In this document: one piece after another, positions 54,216 through 62,855 of the stretch | How positions within the stretch are numbered: position 1 is the stretch's first letter | How the letters are laid out: each line of letters begins with the position of its first letter | Assembly: GCF_900141755.1 (NCBI RefSeq) | Contig: NZ_LT670844.1 | Location: 558,001-622,000, forward strand | Length of the DNA stretch: 64,000 nucleotides | Direction of reading: 5' to 3' | Origin: Bradyrhizobium lablabi | GTDB lineage: Bacteria > Pseudomonadota > Alphaproteobacteria > Rhizobiales > Xanthobacteraceae | Notes under the pieces: generated by a model | Database searches by the model: none | What the model was told of the DNA's origin: nothing | What the model saw: the letters and a program-made list of their open reading frames with translations, nothing else | Translations under genes and position numbers: made by a program

Positions 54216-55805
54216 ATGCTGGAATTGCGCAAGGACATTTTCGCCGACGAGCGGGACGACAATCTCAACGAGATCGGCAAGGGTACCCAGCGCCAGGACA
54301 TGCTCGGTCATGTCACGGGCAGCTCCACCTATTTCAACGACCACAAACTGCAGGGCATGCTGCATCTGCAGGTCCTGCGCAGCCCGCACGCCCACGCGCG
54401 CATTCGCCGCATCGATACGGTCGAAGCCGAGCGCTCCGCCGGCGTGCGTCGGTTAATTCGTGGCGCCGATGTGCCGCGCAACCTCAATACGCTGCTCAGC
54501 CTGATCAACTTCGGCAAGGATGACGAGCCGACGCTCGCGGTCGACAAGGTGCGCTACAAGGGCGAGCCGGTCATCGCGGTCGTCGCCGACAGCCCTCGTG
54601 AAGCCTCCGAGGCGCTGGCAAAAATCCGTGTCGACTACGAGCCGCTTCCTACGGTGTTCGACGTCGAGGAAGCGCTGAAGCCCGGCGCGCCGGTCGTCAA
54701 CGAAACCTATCCTAAGAATACCTTCACCTATTACGACGTCTATGATCATCAGAAGCTGCGCTTCGGCGATGTCGAGCGCGGTTTTGCAAGCGCCGACCAC
54801 GTGATCGAGCAGCGCTATCAGATGTCGCCGATCGAGCATGCGCCGACCGAGACCAACGGTTCGATCGCGGCCCCCGACACCAATGGCCGTTACGTCGTCT
54901 ACACCTCGACGCAGGCGCTGTTCTTTTCGGTTGACACCTGCGCAAAAATTTTGGATGTGCCTTCCAACACCTTTCATTTTATCGGAGGCACCGTCGGCGG
55001 TGGTTTCGGCGGCAAGGTCGATACCCTGACCGAGCCGCTTGCCATCCTGGGCGCGATGCTGACCGGCCGCCCGGTGCGCTATATTTTCGGCCGCGAGGAG
55101 GAGATGCAATTCGGACCGCCGCGCGGCGCCGAACGCATCTACCTAAAGGACGGTGTGATGCGCGACGGCCGCATCGTCGCGCGCAAGGCGCGCGCTTATT
55201 TCGACAGCGGCGCCTATACCAGATTGTCGAGTTACGCCGCCGTCAAATGCGCGGCGCATTTGCCCGGGCCCTACACGATCCCGAACGTTTACGGCGACAT
55301 CTATTGCGTTTTCACCAACCGCACGCCGGCGACCGCGATGCGCGGCTTCGGCGTCACCGCGATGGATTTCGCCATTGAATGCCAGATGGACAAGCTCGCC
55401 CATCTCGTGGGCATGGACCCGATGGAGTTCCGCATCCTCAACGCCTATCGCGACGGCGACATGAAGGCGCATCGGCGCGAAGCGAAAAACACTGCGCTGA
55501 TCGAATGCGTCCAGGTCGCCGCCGAAAAAGCAAAATGGCCGCTGCGCGAGGAATTCAAGCGGATGTCTTCGCTCAAGGACGGCGGCGGCGCCCGCGCTGC
55601 GGTTCCTCCGACGGCAAGAGACCAGCCCGCGTCCGCGCGCCCCGCCGCGCAGCAGCGCACGACTTACGATCGCAGCCCCCAGCCGGCCGCTGGGCCTCAG
55701 CCGCCGCATCCGACCCCACCGCCCCCGGTTTCGCCGCCGCCCGCGCCGCAGCCTACACACGGCGCGATCCGATTTTCCTCCGTGTTTGGTTCGAGGAGGC
55801 GCTGA
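54216..55805 (+). CDS. Molybdenum hydroxylase catalytic subunit, N-terminal half
   Basis: A 529-residue protein homologous to the first part of CoxL/XdhB-type subunits. It has the a/b hammerhead domain (QDMLGHVTGSSTYFND, LRSPHAHARIRRID), the Mo-cofactor part (GGTVGGGFGGKVDTL) and the motif TAMRGFGVTAMDF near residue 375. The AMRGFG form resembles xanthine/aldehyde or hydroxybenzoyl-CoA-type enzymes. It differs from AYxCSFR of true CO dehydrogenase. After LIECVQVAAEKAKW the homology ends and a 65-residue Pro/Ala/Arg-rich tail follows to a stop. The second half is encoded by the next gene. It is not CO dehydrogenase proper. Confidence 0.88.
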   Translation: MLELRKDIFADERDDNLNEIGKGTQRQDMLGHVTGSSTYFNDHKLQGMLHLQVLRSPHAHARIRRIDTVEAERSAGVRRLIRGADVPRNLNTLLSLINFGKDDEPTLAVDKVRYKGEPVIAVVADSPREASEALAKIRVDYEPLPTVFDVEEALKPGAPVVNETYPKNTFTYYDVYDHQKLRFGDVERGFASADHVIEQRYQMSPIEHAPTETNGSIAAPDTNGRYVVYTSTQALFFSVDTCAKILDVPSNTFHFIGGTVGGGFGGKVDTLTEPLAILGAMLTGRPVRYIFGREEEMQFGPPRGAERIYLKDGVMRDGRIVARKARAYFDSGAYTRLSSYAAVKCAAHLPGPYTIPNVYGDIYCVFTNRTPATAMRGFGVTAMDFAIECQMDKLAHLVGMDPMEFRILNAYRDGDMKAHRREAKNTALIECVQVAAEKAKWPLREEFKRMSSLKDGGGARAAVPPTARDQPASARPAAQQRTTYDRSPQPAAGPQPPHPTPPPPVSPPPAPQPTHGAIRFSSVFGSRRR

Positions 55806-55807
55806 CC

Positions 55808-56830
55808 ATGGCGAGATATCGCGGACGCGGCATCGCGTCGATCAATTATCCCATCGGCATGAATCTCGGCGGCGATCCGAGCCAGGCGCTGGTGCATTCC
55901 AACCCGAGCGGCAAGTTCACGGTGTCATTGTCTTCGATCGATCTCGGTCAAGGCATGAAATCGGTGACCCGGCAAATCTGCGCCGAGACGCTCGGCGTGC
56001 CGGTCGAGGACGTCTATGTCGACACCGCCGATTCCGACACCGGCCCGCATTGCATGGGCAGCTTTGCCTCGCGCGGCACCCATCGCGTCGGCAACGCGGT
56101 GATGGCGGCTGCAAAGGAGGCGCGCGGGGTGATGATGGAGGCGGCGGCCGAAGAGCTCGAGGTCAACGCCGCCGACCTCGAAACCGATGGACGCGGCAAC
56201 ATTCACGTCAAGGGCGCGCCGCACCGGTCGATCTCGACCAAGGACGTCGCCATCGCCGCGCAGTTCAGGCAGGGCAAGACCATTTCCGGACGCGGCATCT
56301 TCCTGGTGCCGCTCTCCGCCGTCGATCCCGAGACCGGCGAAATGTCGCCGGCGACCTGTTATGCGCATGCCTGCATGGTCGCCGAGGTCGAGGTCGACGA
56401 CGAGACCGGTGACGTGGCGATGGTGCGGATGGACAGCGCCTACGAACTCGGGCGCGCGCTCAATCCGCGCCTCGTCGAACAGCAACTCGTCGGCGGCGCC
56501 TGGATGGGCGTCAGCCACGCGCTGTTCGAGACGACGGAGCCTTATTATCCCGATCCCGGCCACGGCCCGCGTGACTTTGTCGAATATCTGATGCCGGGTC
56601 CGGGCGACGTCTGCCCGCATGACATCGCGGTACTGGAACGCCCGGCGGCGGATGGCCCGTTCGGCGCCAAGGGCCCGGGCGAGATGTGCGCCAATCCGAT
56701 ATTGCCGGCGGTCGCCAACGCGATCTTCAACGCCGTCGGCGTGCGCGTTGACGATCTGCCGATCACGCCCGAGAAAGTCCTGCGCGCCATTAGAGCGCAG
56801 GGCGGCGCGCGGCCGCAGGCGCGGCGCTGA
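55808..56830 (+). CDS. Molybdenum hydroxylase catalytic subunit, C-terminal half
   Basis: A 340-residue protein that continues the catalytic subunit: RGRGIASINYPIGMNLGG, VSLSSIDLGQGMKSVTRQICA (partly quoted: LSSIDLGQGM), DTADSDTGPHCMGSFASRGT and the active-site Glu region FGAKGPGEMCANP. It has its own GGAGG 8 nt before the ATG at 55808, 2 bp after the stop of the first half. It therefore looks like a true separate subunit. Nicotinate dehydrogenase has a similarly divided Mo subunit. Confidence 0.88.
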   Translation: MARYRGRGIASINYPIGMNLGGDPSQALVHSNPSGKFTVSLSSIDLGQGMKSVTRQICAETLGVPVEDVYVDTADSDTGPHCMGSFASRGTHRVGNAVMAAAKEARGVMMEAAAEELEVNAADLETDGRGNIHVKGAPHRSISTKDVAIAAQFRQGKTISGRGIFLVPLSAVDPETGEMSPATCYAHACMVAEVEVDDETGDVAMVRMDSAYELGRALNPRLVEQQLVGGAWMGVSHALFETTEPYYPDPGHGPRDFVEYLMPGPGDVCPHDIAVLERPAADGPFGAKGPGEMCANPILPAVANAIFNAVGVRVDDLPITPEKVLRAIRAQGGARPQARR

Positions 56831-57711
56831 TGGTGGTTCGCGCCACCATCGCCGGCATCGACAGCCCGGAGGCGCTGGAGAAGGCGCTGCGCGCGGCCTA
56901 TTATCTCGCCGACCAGGGCATCGCGACCGCGGCCTATCTCGCGCTCGCATTGGGCAAGCCGCTGCTGCTCGAAGGGTCCCCCGGCGTCGGCAAGACCGAA
57001 GCGGCGAAGGCGATCGCCGCAACACTCGGCCGCCGGCTAATACGCCTGCAATGCTACGAGGGCATCGATGCCTCCGCCGCGCTCTATGAGTGGAACTACC
57101 CGCGGCAGATGCTGGCGATCCGCCAGGCCGGCGACGAGACCATCGACATCTATGGCGAGACCTTCCTGATCGAGCGGCCGATGCTGGCGGCGCTGCGCGC
57201 GCCGGATTCGACGGTGCTGTTGATCGACGAGATCGATCGCTCGGATCAGGAGTTCGAGGCCTTCCTGCTCGAATTCCTCTCGGACTTCCAGATTTCGATC
57301 CCCGAGCGCGGCACCATTCGGGCGGCCGCGCGGCCGGTCGTGGTGCTGACCTCCAACCGCACGCGCGACCTGCATGAGGCGCTGCGTAGACGCTGCGTCT
57401 ATCACTGGATCGATTACCCGAGCGCCGAGCGCGAGGCGAGAATAGTGATGTTGCGCGCCTCCAGCGTCGCCGAGGCGACCGCGCGCGCGGTGGTCGCCGC
57501 CGTTGGCAAATTACGGCGTGAGCCGCTGAGCAAGGCGCCCGGCATCGCCGAAGCGGTCGATTGGGCGGAGGCGGCGACATTGCTCAACAAGGGCGGCGCG
57601 CGCTGGCCGGATGCGTTCAAGCGCTCAATCGGCGTCGCGCTCAAGGACGAGGAGGACCTCGCCTTCATCTCGTCGCGGCTCGACGCGCTGATCGCGGAGG
57701 CGGCCGCGTGA
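56830..57711 (+). CDS. MoxR-family AAA+ ATPase (CoxD-like)
   Basis: A 293-residue AAA+ protein with Walker A GSPGVGKTE (about 48-56), Walker B VLLIDEIDRS, sensor-1 VVLTSNRTRDL and Arg-finger region ALRRRCVYHWID. MoxR/CoxD ATPases work with VWA partners to insert or activate metal centres; CoxD helps build the Mo-Cu-S site. It starts inside the stop of the Mo subunit (TGATG) and overlaps the VWA gene by 4 bp. Confidence 0.93.
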   Translation: MVVRATIAGIDSPEALEKALRAAYYLADQGIATAAYLALALGKPLLLEGSPGVGKTEAAKAIAATLGRRLIRLQCYEGIDASAALYEWNYPRQMLAIRQAGDETIDIYGETFLIERPMLAALRAPDSTVLLIDEIDRSDQEFEAFLLEFLSDFQISIPERGTIRAAARPVVVLTSNRTRDLHEALRRRCVYHWIDYPSAEREARIVMLRASSVAEATARAVVAAVGKLRREPLSKAPGIAEAVDWAEAATLLNKGGARWPDAFKRSIGVALKDEEDLAFISSRLDALIAEAAA

Positions 57712-58826
57712 GCGAAGTGCTGCCACTACCCCGCGCCGCGCGCGCCTTCGTCTCCTTCGTGGCGCTGTTGCGCGTCAACGGATTTGCGATTGCGCCGGAG
57801 CAGACCACTGCGTTCCTGGAAGCGATCGCCCTGCTCGGGCCGCGTGACCCTGAGGACATAAGGCAAGCGGGGCTCGCGACCCTGGCGCCCCCGCCCGAGC
57901 GGCGCGCCACCTACGATCTGCTGTTCCGAATCCACTTCCTCGGCGGGGAAGAGGTAGGGAGTGCCGAAGGCGAGGACGAGGAAACCGTTCGGCTGCAGGA
58001 GGAGGGACGCGGCGACGAGGAGCCTCTGCTCGCCGACGAGGCCAACGTATCAGGCGAAATGGCGGTACGCACGGAGGCCCTGGCGGAGCGCCGCCTCGCT
58101 CCGGGCGGACCGAGCGATGCGCTGCGCCGTCTCGCGCGCGAAGCGCCTTCGCGCCTGCCGCGCCGGCGCGGCCATCGACGGATGCGCGCGCGGCGCGGGC
58201 CGTGGGCGGATCTACGGCGAACCCTGCGCGAGACAGCGCGCAACGACGGCGAGGTGATGCGGCTCGGGCGGCTGAAGCGGCGGGCACGGCCGCGCAAGAT
58301 GCTGCTACTGATCGACGTATCCGGTTCGATGAAAGCGCGCTCCGAGGATAATCTCCGGCTTGCGCATACGCTGATGCAGGCGACGCCGAATATCGAAGTT
58401 TTTACCTTTGGCACGCGTCTGACGCATTTGACGCGCGCGCTGCGGCTCAAGCGGCGCGAGCAGGCGCTGGCGGCCGCAGCCCATCTCGTCAGCGACTGGG
58501 ACGGCGGCACCCGGATCGGCGACGCGCTGCAGGCGTTTCTCGCCGTGCCGCGCTTTGGCAGCTACGCCCGCGGCGCCGCGGTCGTGGTCCTGTCCGACGG
58601 GCTGGAGCGCGGTGACCTCTCGGCCTTACGCGATGCGGTCGCCAAATTGTCGCGGCGGGCCTGGCGGCTGAGCTGGCTGACGCCGCTCGCGACAGGCGCC
58701 CGCTTCGTGCCGCAGACCGAGGCGCTGATCGCCATCCACCGCTTCGTCGACGACATGGCTGATGGCGGATCGAACGCGGCGGTGGTCGCCCATGTGCTTT
58801 CGCTCCGACAAAGGAGAGCCGCGTGA
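57708..58826 (+). CDS. VWA-domain protein (CoxE-like)
   Basis: A 372-residue protein starting with GTG at 57708, which overlaps the MoxR stop (GTGA). It has an N-terminal helical region, a charged Glu/Arg-rich middle (about 85-200) and a C-terminal VWA domain with the MIDAS motif LLIDVSGSMKARS (D-x-S-x-S), DWDGGTRIGDAL (Thr) and VVLSDGLERGD (Asp). It is the usual partner of the MoxR ATPase in maturing cox-type enzymes. It overlaps the amidohydrolase gene by 4 bp. Confidence 0.92.
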   Translation: MSEVLPLPRAARAFVSFVALLRVNGFAIAPEQTTAFLEAIALLGPRDPEDIRQAGLATLAPPPERRATYDLLFRIHFLGGEEVGSAEGEDEETVRLQEEGRGDEEPLLADEANVSGEMAVRTEALAERRLAPGGPSDALRRLAREAPSRLPRRRGHRRMRARRGPWADLRRTLRETARNDGEVMRLGRLKRRARPRKMLLLIDVSGSMKARSEDNLRLAHTLMQATPNIEVFTFGTRLTHLTRALRLKRREQALAAAAHLVSDWDGGTRIGDALQAFLAVPRFGSYARGAAVVVLSDGLERGDLSALRDAVAKLSRRAWRLSWLTPLATGARFVPQTEALIAIHRFVDDMADGGSNAAVVAHVLSLRQRRAA

Positions 58827-59710
58827 CCGGCATCGTCGACGCCCATCATCACATCTGGCGCCAGGCCGATCTGCCCTGGCTGGTCGGGCCGATGCAGCCG
58901 CGCATTTTCGGGCCTTATGAAGCGATCCGTCGCGACTATCCAATGAGCGAATACCTCGACGACCTCGCCGGCAATGGCGTCGGCAAGTCGGTCTATGTCC
59001 AAACCAATTGGGCGAAGGAGGCGTTCGAGGATGAGGCCGCGTGGGTGCAGCGCACCGCCGAGGAGACCGGCTGGCCGCACGCGATCGTCGCCTATGCGGA
59101 TTTCGCCGCTGATGACGTGCGCCCGCAGCTCGACCGGCTCAAGCGCTACTCGCTGATGCGTGGCGCGCGGATGCAGGTGCACTGGCATGACAACCCGCTC
59201 TATCGTTTTGCCGCGTGCGCCGATATGTGCGCGGACCCCACCATCCGCCGCAACGTCGCGCGGCTCGCCGACTACGGCTGGAGTTTTGACCTCCAGGTAT
59301 TCGCACCGCAGATGGCGGGCGCGGCCGGCCTTGCCGAAGCCTGTCCGGACGTCACCTTCGTGCTGCAGCACGCCGGAATGCTGGAGGACCTGTCCCCTGC
59401 CGGCCGCGCGGCCTGGCGCTCCGGCATGGCGCGGCTGGCGTCGTGTCCGAACGTCGTCTCAAAGCTTTCCGGGCTCGGCACGTTCATTCACCGCAACGAT
59501 CCCGCACACATTGCCGGCATCGTTGCCGATACGGTGGCGCTGTTCGGGCCGGATCGCTGCCTGTTCGGCTCGAATTTTCCGATCGAGAAGCTGTGGACCA
59601 ATTACCGCGACCTTGTCGAGGCTTATCTCGACGCAACCAAAACAAACCTGAAACACCGCGACGCAATCATGCGCGACACGGCCATGCGGGTATATCGTCT
59701 CGCGCCTTAA
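58823..59710 (+). CDS. Amidohydrolase family protein (TIM-barrel lactonase-like)
   Basis: A 295-residue protein of the amidohydrolase 2 group: metal motif VDAHHHIW (H-x-H) at the N terminus, YVQTNW, MQVHWHDNP, FVLQHAG and the C-terminal catalytic region LFGSNFPIEKLW (usually Asp; here Asn at FGSNFP). Relatives hydrolyse sugar lactones or 2-pyrone-4,6-dicarboxylate, or decarboxylate aromatic acids. A role in opening a lactone made by the hydroxylase is plausible but unproven. Confidence 0.87.
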   Translation: MTGIVDAHHHIWRQADLPWLVGPMQPRIFGPYEAIRRDYPMSEYLDDLAGNGVGKSVYVQTNWAKEAFEDEAAWVQRTAEETGWPHAIVAYADFAADDVRPQLDRLKRYSLMRGARMQVHWHDNPLYRFAACADMCADPTIRRNVARLADYGWSFDLQVFAPQMAGAAGLAEACPDVTFVLQHAGMLEDLSPAGRAAWRSGMARLASCPNVVSKLSGLGTFIHRNDPAHIAGIVADTVALFGPDRCLFGSNFPIEKLWTNYRDLVEAYLDATKTNLKHRDAIMRDTAMRVYRLAP

Positions 59711-59753
59711 ATCCTGCGCGCGGAAAACAAACAGAGGAAATGGGAGGCAAAAC

Positions 59754-60602
59754 ATGGCGTTGGAAATCAAGATACTCGACTATGGAGACATCGAACTGGA
59801 ATCGAGTTTCCTCGTGCTCGGCCGCGACTGTGGGCGCACGCGCCGCGTGCTGACGCTGGGCTTTCTCATTACCGGCGGCAGCTACCCGATCGTCATCGAC
59901 ACCGGTTACCGTTCCAATCAGATCATGGAAACGCTCGGCATGCGCGGGCTGCAGTTTCATGAGAACATGATCGAGAACCAGCTCGCGCGGCACGCCGTGC
60001 GGATGGGCGACGTCCGCTTCGTTTGCCACACCCATCTGCACATCGACCATGCCGGCAAGGACGATTTGTTTCCGATGAACACCACCGTGGTCGTCAACCG
60101 CAAGGAGCTCGAATATTCCGTCTCCGGCCTGATGCACCCGCAATATCCGGCGCCCGACATCAAGCACCTGATCGATCGGCTGCATACCAAGAGCGCGCTG
60201 CGTTTCCTCGATCTCGAGGTCACCGGCGCGGTCGAATTAATCCCGGGCGTCTACTGCGAGGCGGCGAACGCCCACACCGAAGGATCGATGAATATTCACG
60301 TGCACACCGCAGACGGCATCGCGACGATCTGCGGCGACGTACTCTACGACATCAACGATCAACTCGTGGAGCCTTTTCGCGAGATCCACGATGCCGAACC
60401 ACGCACCACCGGCAACCACGGCACGTCAAAGCGCGCGGAAAAGGCGGCCATCAAGAAGCTCGTCAACAGTTCGCGCTTTCTGCTGCCGGTGCACGACCGT
60501 CCCTGCCGGATCGAAGGCGGCCAAGTCGTCGGGCGGTTGCAGGACCAGGTGCCCGGCCCGATCGTGCAGTCGCTGCCCAAGCGCAGCTGGTTTCCGGCCT
60601 GA
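59754..60602 (+). CDS. Metallo-beta-lactamase-fold hydrolase (AHL lactonase-like)
   Basis: A 282-residue protein with the dinuclear Zn motif CHTHLHIDHAGKDD (H-x-H-x-D-H), a downstream His (EAANAHTEGS), and Asp in GDVLYDIND. The N-terminal TLGFLITGGSYPIVIDTG is typical of the AiiA/AttM group of N-acyl-homoserine lactonases. In this operon a pathway lactone is an equally likely substrate. GGGAGG precedes the ATG. Confidence 0.87.
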   Translation: MALEIKILDYGDIELESSFLVLGRDCGRTRRVLTLGFLITGGSYPIVIDTGYRSNQIMETLGMRGLQFHENMIENQLARHAVRMGDVRFVCHTHLHIDHAGKDDLFPMNTTVVVNRKELEYSVSGLMHPQYPAPDIKHLIDRLHTKSALRFLDLEVTGAVELIPGVYCEAANAHTEGSMNIHVHTADGIATICGDVLYDINDQLVEPFREIHDAEPRTTGNHGTSKRAEKAAIKKLVNSSRFLLPVHDRPCRIEGGQVVGRLQDQVPGPIVQSLPKRSWFPA

Positions 60603-60623
60603 CGCGACGCGAAGGCATCACCC

Positions 60624-62195
60624 ATGACCCACGCCACGCTGCGCCCCGAATTCGAAAACCTGATCGATCCCTATGCGTCCGTTGGCCAGCTCGGGTCCGG
60701 CTTCACGTTCACCGAGGGGCCGATTTGGCATCCGGTAGGTCATTATCTGCTGTTTTCGGATATGCCCGCTGATGTTCGCCGCCGCTGGGACTCGACGCGC
60801 GGCGTCGTCGAGGTCAAGCGTCCGTCGAACAAATGCAACGGCATGACTTATGACGCCGACCTCAGTTTGATCGTCTGCGAGCACACGACGTCGTCGCTGG
60901 TCCGCGAGCGTCCCGACGGCCGTCGCGAGGTGCTCGCTTCGCATTTCGAGAACCAGGAACTCAACAGCCCGAACGACGTCTGCGTGCATTCGAGCGGCGC
61001 GATCTATTTCTCCGACCCCTGGTACGGTCGTATGCCGGTCTATGGCGTCGAGCGGCCGCGCCAGCTCGGCTTCCAGGGTGTCTATCGCGTGCCGCCCGGT
61101 GGCGGCGCGCCGCAGCTATTGGTCGACCGCTATTTGTTCGAGCAGCCGAACGGCCTCTGCTTCTCGCCAGACGAAAAGCGGCTCTATGTCAACGACACCG
61201 TGCAGGCGCTGATCCGGGTTTTCGACGTCGCCCCTGACCGTTCGCTTTCCAATGCCCGCGTCTTCGCCAGCGGTATCCGCTCCGAACTCGAGCCCGGCCT
61301 GCCCGACGGCATGAAATGCGATCAGCTCGGCAATGTCTGGGTGACCGCGCCGGGCGGCGTATGGGTCTATGCGGCGAATGGCGACCTGTTGGGCAAGGTT
61401 CGCGTGCCGGAACTGGTCGCCAATCTCAGTTGGGGCGGCGCCGATTTCCGGACGCTATTCATGACCGCGACGCACTCGGTCTATACGGTCACGACCAAGG
61501 TCGGGCCGCGCAGCGAGCCTTACATGACCTCAAGGGGAGGCGCAGCCGCGACGGCATCTTCGGCGCCTGCACCGCAGCTCAAGGCCGAGGGCCTGCAGCT
61601 CGACCCCACGCGCTGTGCGCTGATCATCCAGGATCTGCAGAACGACGTCATCATGGAGGGCGGCGCTTTCGCGGATTCGGGCGCGCCGGCGCATGCGCGC
61701 GCGCAGCGCGTCGTCGACAATGTGCGCCGGCTTGCCGACGCGGCCCGCGCCCGCGGCGTCGCCGTGATCCACGTCTGGTTCATCGTCGAACCCGGCGCGC
61801 CGGGCCTGACGCTGAACGCGCCCTTGTTCGAGGGCCTCGCCGATTCCAAGGCGCTGGTGCGCGGCTCCTGGGGTGCGGCGCCGGTGGCGGGGCTCGAGCC
61901 TCGTCCGGGCGATTTCATCGTCGAGAAGATGCGGATGAGCGCCTGGGAAGGCTCCAGGCTGGAAACCATCCTGAAGGCGACCGGCCGCGACATGCTGATC
62001 GATACCGGCGCCTGGACCAACATGTCGATCGAGCACACCGCGCGCACCGGTGCCGACAAGGGCTATTTTATGATTGTGCCCGAGGATTGCTGTTCGACCA
62101 TGAACGCCGAGTGGCACAATGCCTCGATCAATTACGCGATGCAGAACGTTGCCATCGTCACCAACGCGGACGCGGTGATCAGGGCGATCGGGTGA
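60624..62195 (+). CDS. Fusion: SMP-30/gluconolactonase plus isochorismatase-like domain with altered nucleophile
   Basis: A 523-residue protein. Residues 1-300 are an SMP-30-type propeller (FTEGPIWHP, NSPNDVCVHSSGAIYFSDP, LPDGMKCDQLGNVWVTAPGG). Residues 301-325 are an Ala/Ser/Pro linker. Residues 326-523 are an isochorismatase-like cysteine hydrolase: Asp in LIIQDLQND and Lys in FIVEKMRMSAWEGS. The nucleophile position reads WTNMSIEHTAR, with Ser468 where Cys is expected. The first domain should hydrolyse a lactone; the second an amide, or only bind ligand if Ser cannot replace Cys. Confidence 0.88.
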   Translation: MTHATLRPEFENLIDPYASVGQLGSGFTFTEGPIWHPVGHYLLFSDMPADVRRRWDSTRGVVEVKRPSNKCNGMTYDADLSLIVCEHTTSSLVRERPDGRREVLASHFENQELNSPNDVCVHSSGAIYFSDPWYGRMPVYGVERPRQLGFQGVYRVPPGGGAPQLLVDRYLFEQPNGLCFSPDEKRLYVNDTVQALIRVFDVAPDRSLSNARVFASGIRSELEPGLPDGMKCDQLGNVWVTAPGGVWVYAANGDLLGKVRVPELVANLSWGGADFRTLFMTATHSVYTVTTKVGPRSEPYMTSRGGAAATASSAPAPQLKAEGLQLDPTRCALIIQDLQNDVIMEGGAFADSGAPAHARAQRVVDNVRRLADAARARGVAVIHVWFIVEPGAPGLTLNAPLFEGLADSKALVRGSWGAAPVAGLEPRPGDFIVEKMRMSAWEGSRLETILKATGRDMLIDTGAWTNMSIEHTARTGADKGYFMIVPEDCCSTMNAEWHNASINYAMQNVAIVTNADAVIRAIG

Positions 62196-62228
62196 ACGCG
62201 CAAGGCGACGCGAGAAAGGCTAAGAGGC

Positions 62229-62855
62229 GTGCCGAAACTGTTCCACCTGCGCTGTTCGCCACGCGCGGCCTCCGAATCCTCGGCCGGCGCTGAGGCGTTC
62301 GTGACGCGATTCCGCGAGGCGCGGCCGAATTGGGACATCGACGTCATGGACATCTGGCGCGAAAGGCTGCCGGAGTTCGACGGCGACGCGCTGGAAGCCA
62401 AATACGCGCGCCTGAGCGGGCGCGCATTCTCCGACGCCCAGCGCAACGCGTTCGCCGAGCTCGAGCGCATGGCGATGCGGTTCGCGCTCGCCGACCGGGT
62501 TTTGATTTCGACGCCGATGTGGAATTTCGGTATCCCTTACAAGCTGAAGCAATGGTTCGATCTGATCGTGCAGCCCGGGCTCACCTTCCGCTTCGATCCG
62601 GCTCACGGCTACTTTCCGCTTTTGAAGAACAGGCCCACGATCGTGATCCTGGCGAGCGGAAGCGATTATGTCACCGGCATGAATCGCGGGCGGATCGATA
62701 TGGCGACGCCCTATTTGCGCGAGGCATTGCGCTTTATCGGCGTCAGCGACGTTCGTTTCGCGCTGATCGGGCCGACCGCCGGCCCGGCCGAGCCGGCGCG
62801 CTCCGCCCGCGAGGCCGCGCACCGTCAGTTGGTCGAGATGGCGGCGGGCTTCTGA
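62229..62855 (+). CDS. FMN-dependent NAD(P)H oxidoreductase (AzoR/flavodoxin-2 family)
   Basis: A 208-residue flavodoxin-like protein starting with GTG. The FMN-phosphate loop is LRCSPRAASESS (9-20), and the family motif TPMWNFGIPYKLKQWFD lies near 97-113. AzoR-like enzymes reduce quinones, azo or nitro compounds. As the last gene of the run it could recycle a quinone or reduce an aromatic intermediate. Confidence 0.87.
   Translation: MPKLFHLRCSPRAASESSAGAEAFVTRFREARPNWDIDVMDIWRERLPEFDGDALEAKYARLSGRAFSDAQRNAFAELERMAMRFALADRVLISTPMWNFGIPYKLKQWFDLIVQPGLTFRFDPAHGYFPLLKNRPTIVILASGSDYVTGMNRGRIDMATPYLREALRFIGVSDVRFALIGPTAGPAEPARSAREAAHRQLVEMAAGF

Noticed and set aside
54216..56830. True carbon monoxide dehydrogenase (coxL) assignment
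   Set aside because: The AYxCSFR active-site motif of form I CoxL is absent; TAMRGFG points to another Mo hydroxylase, despite coxD/E/G-like neighbours.
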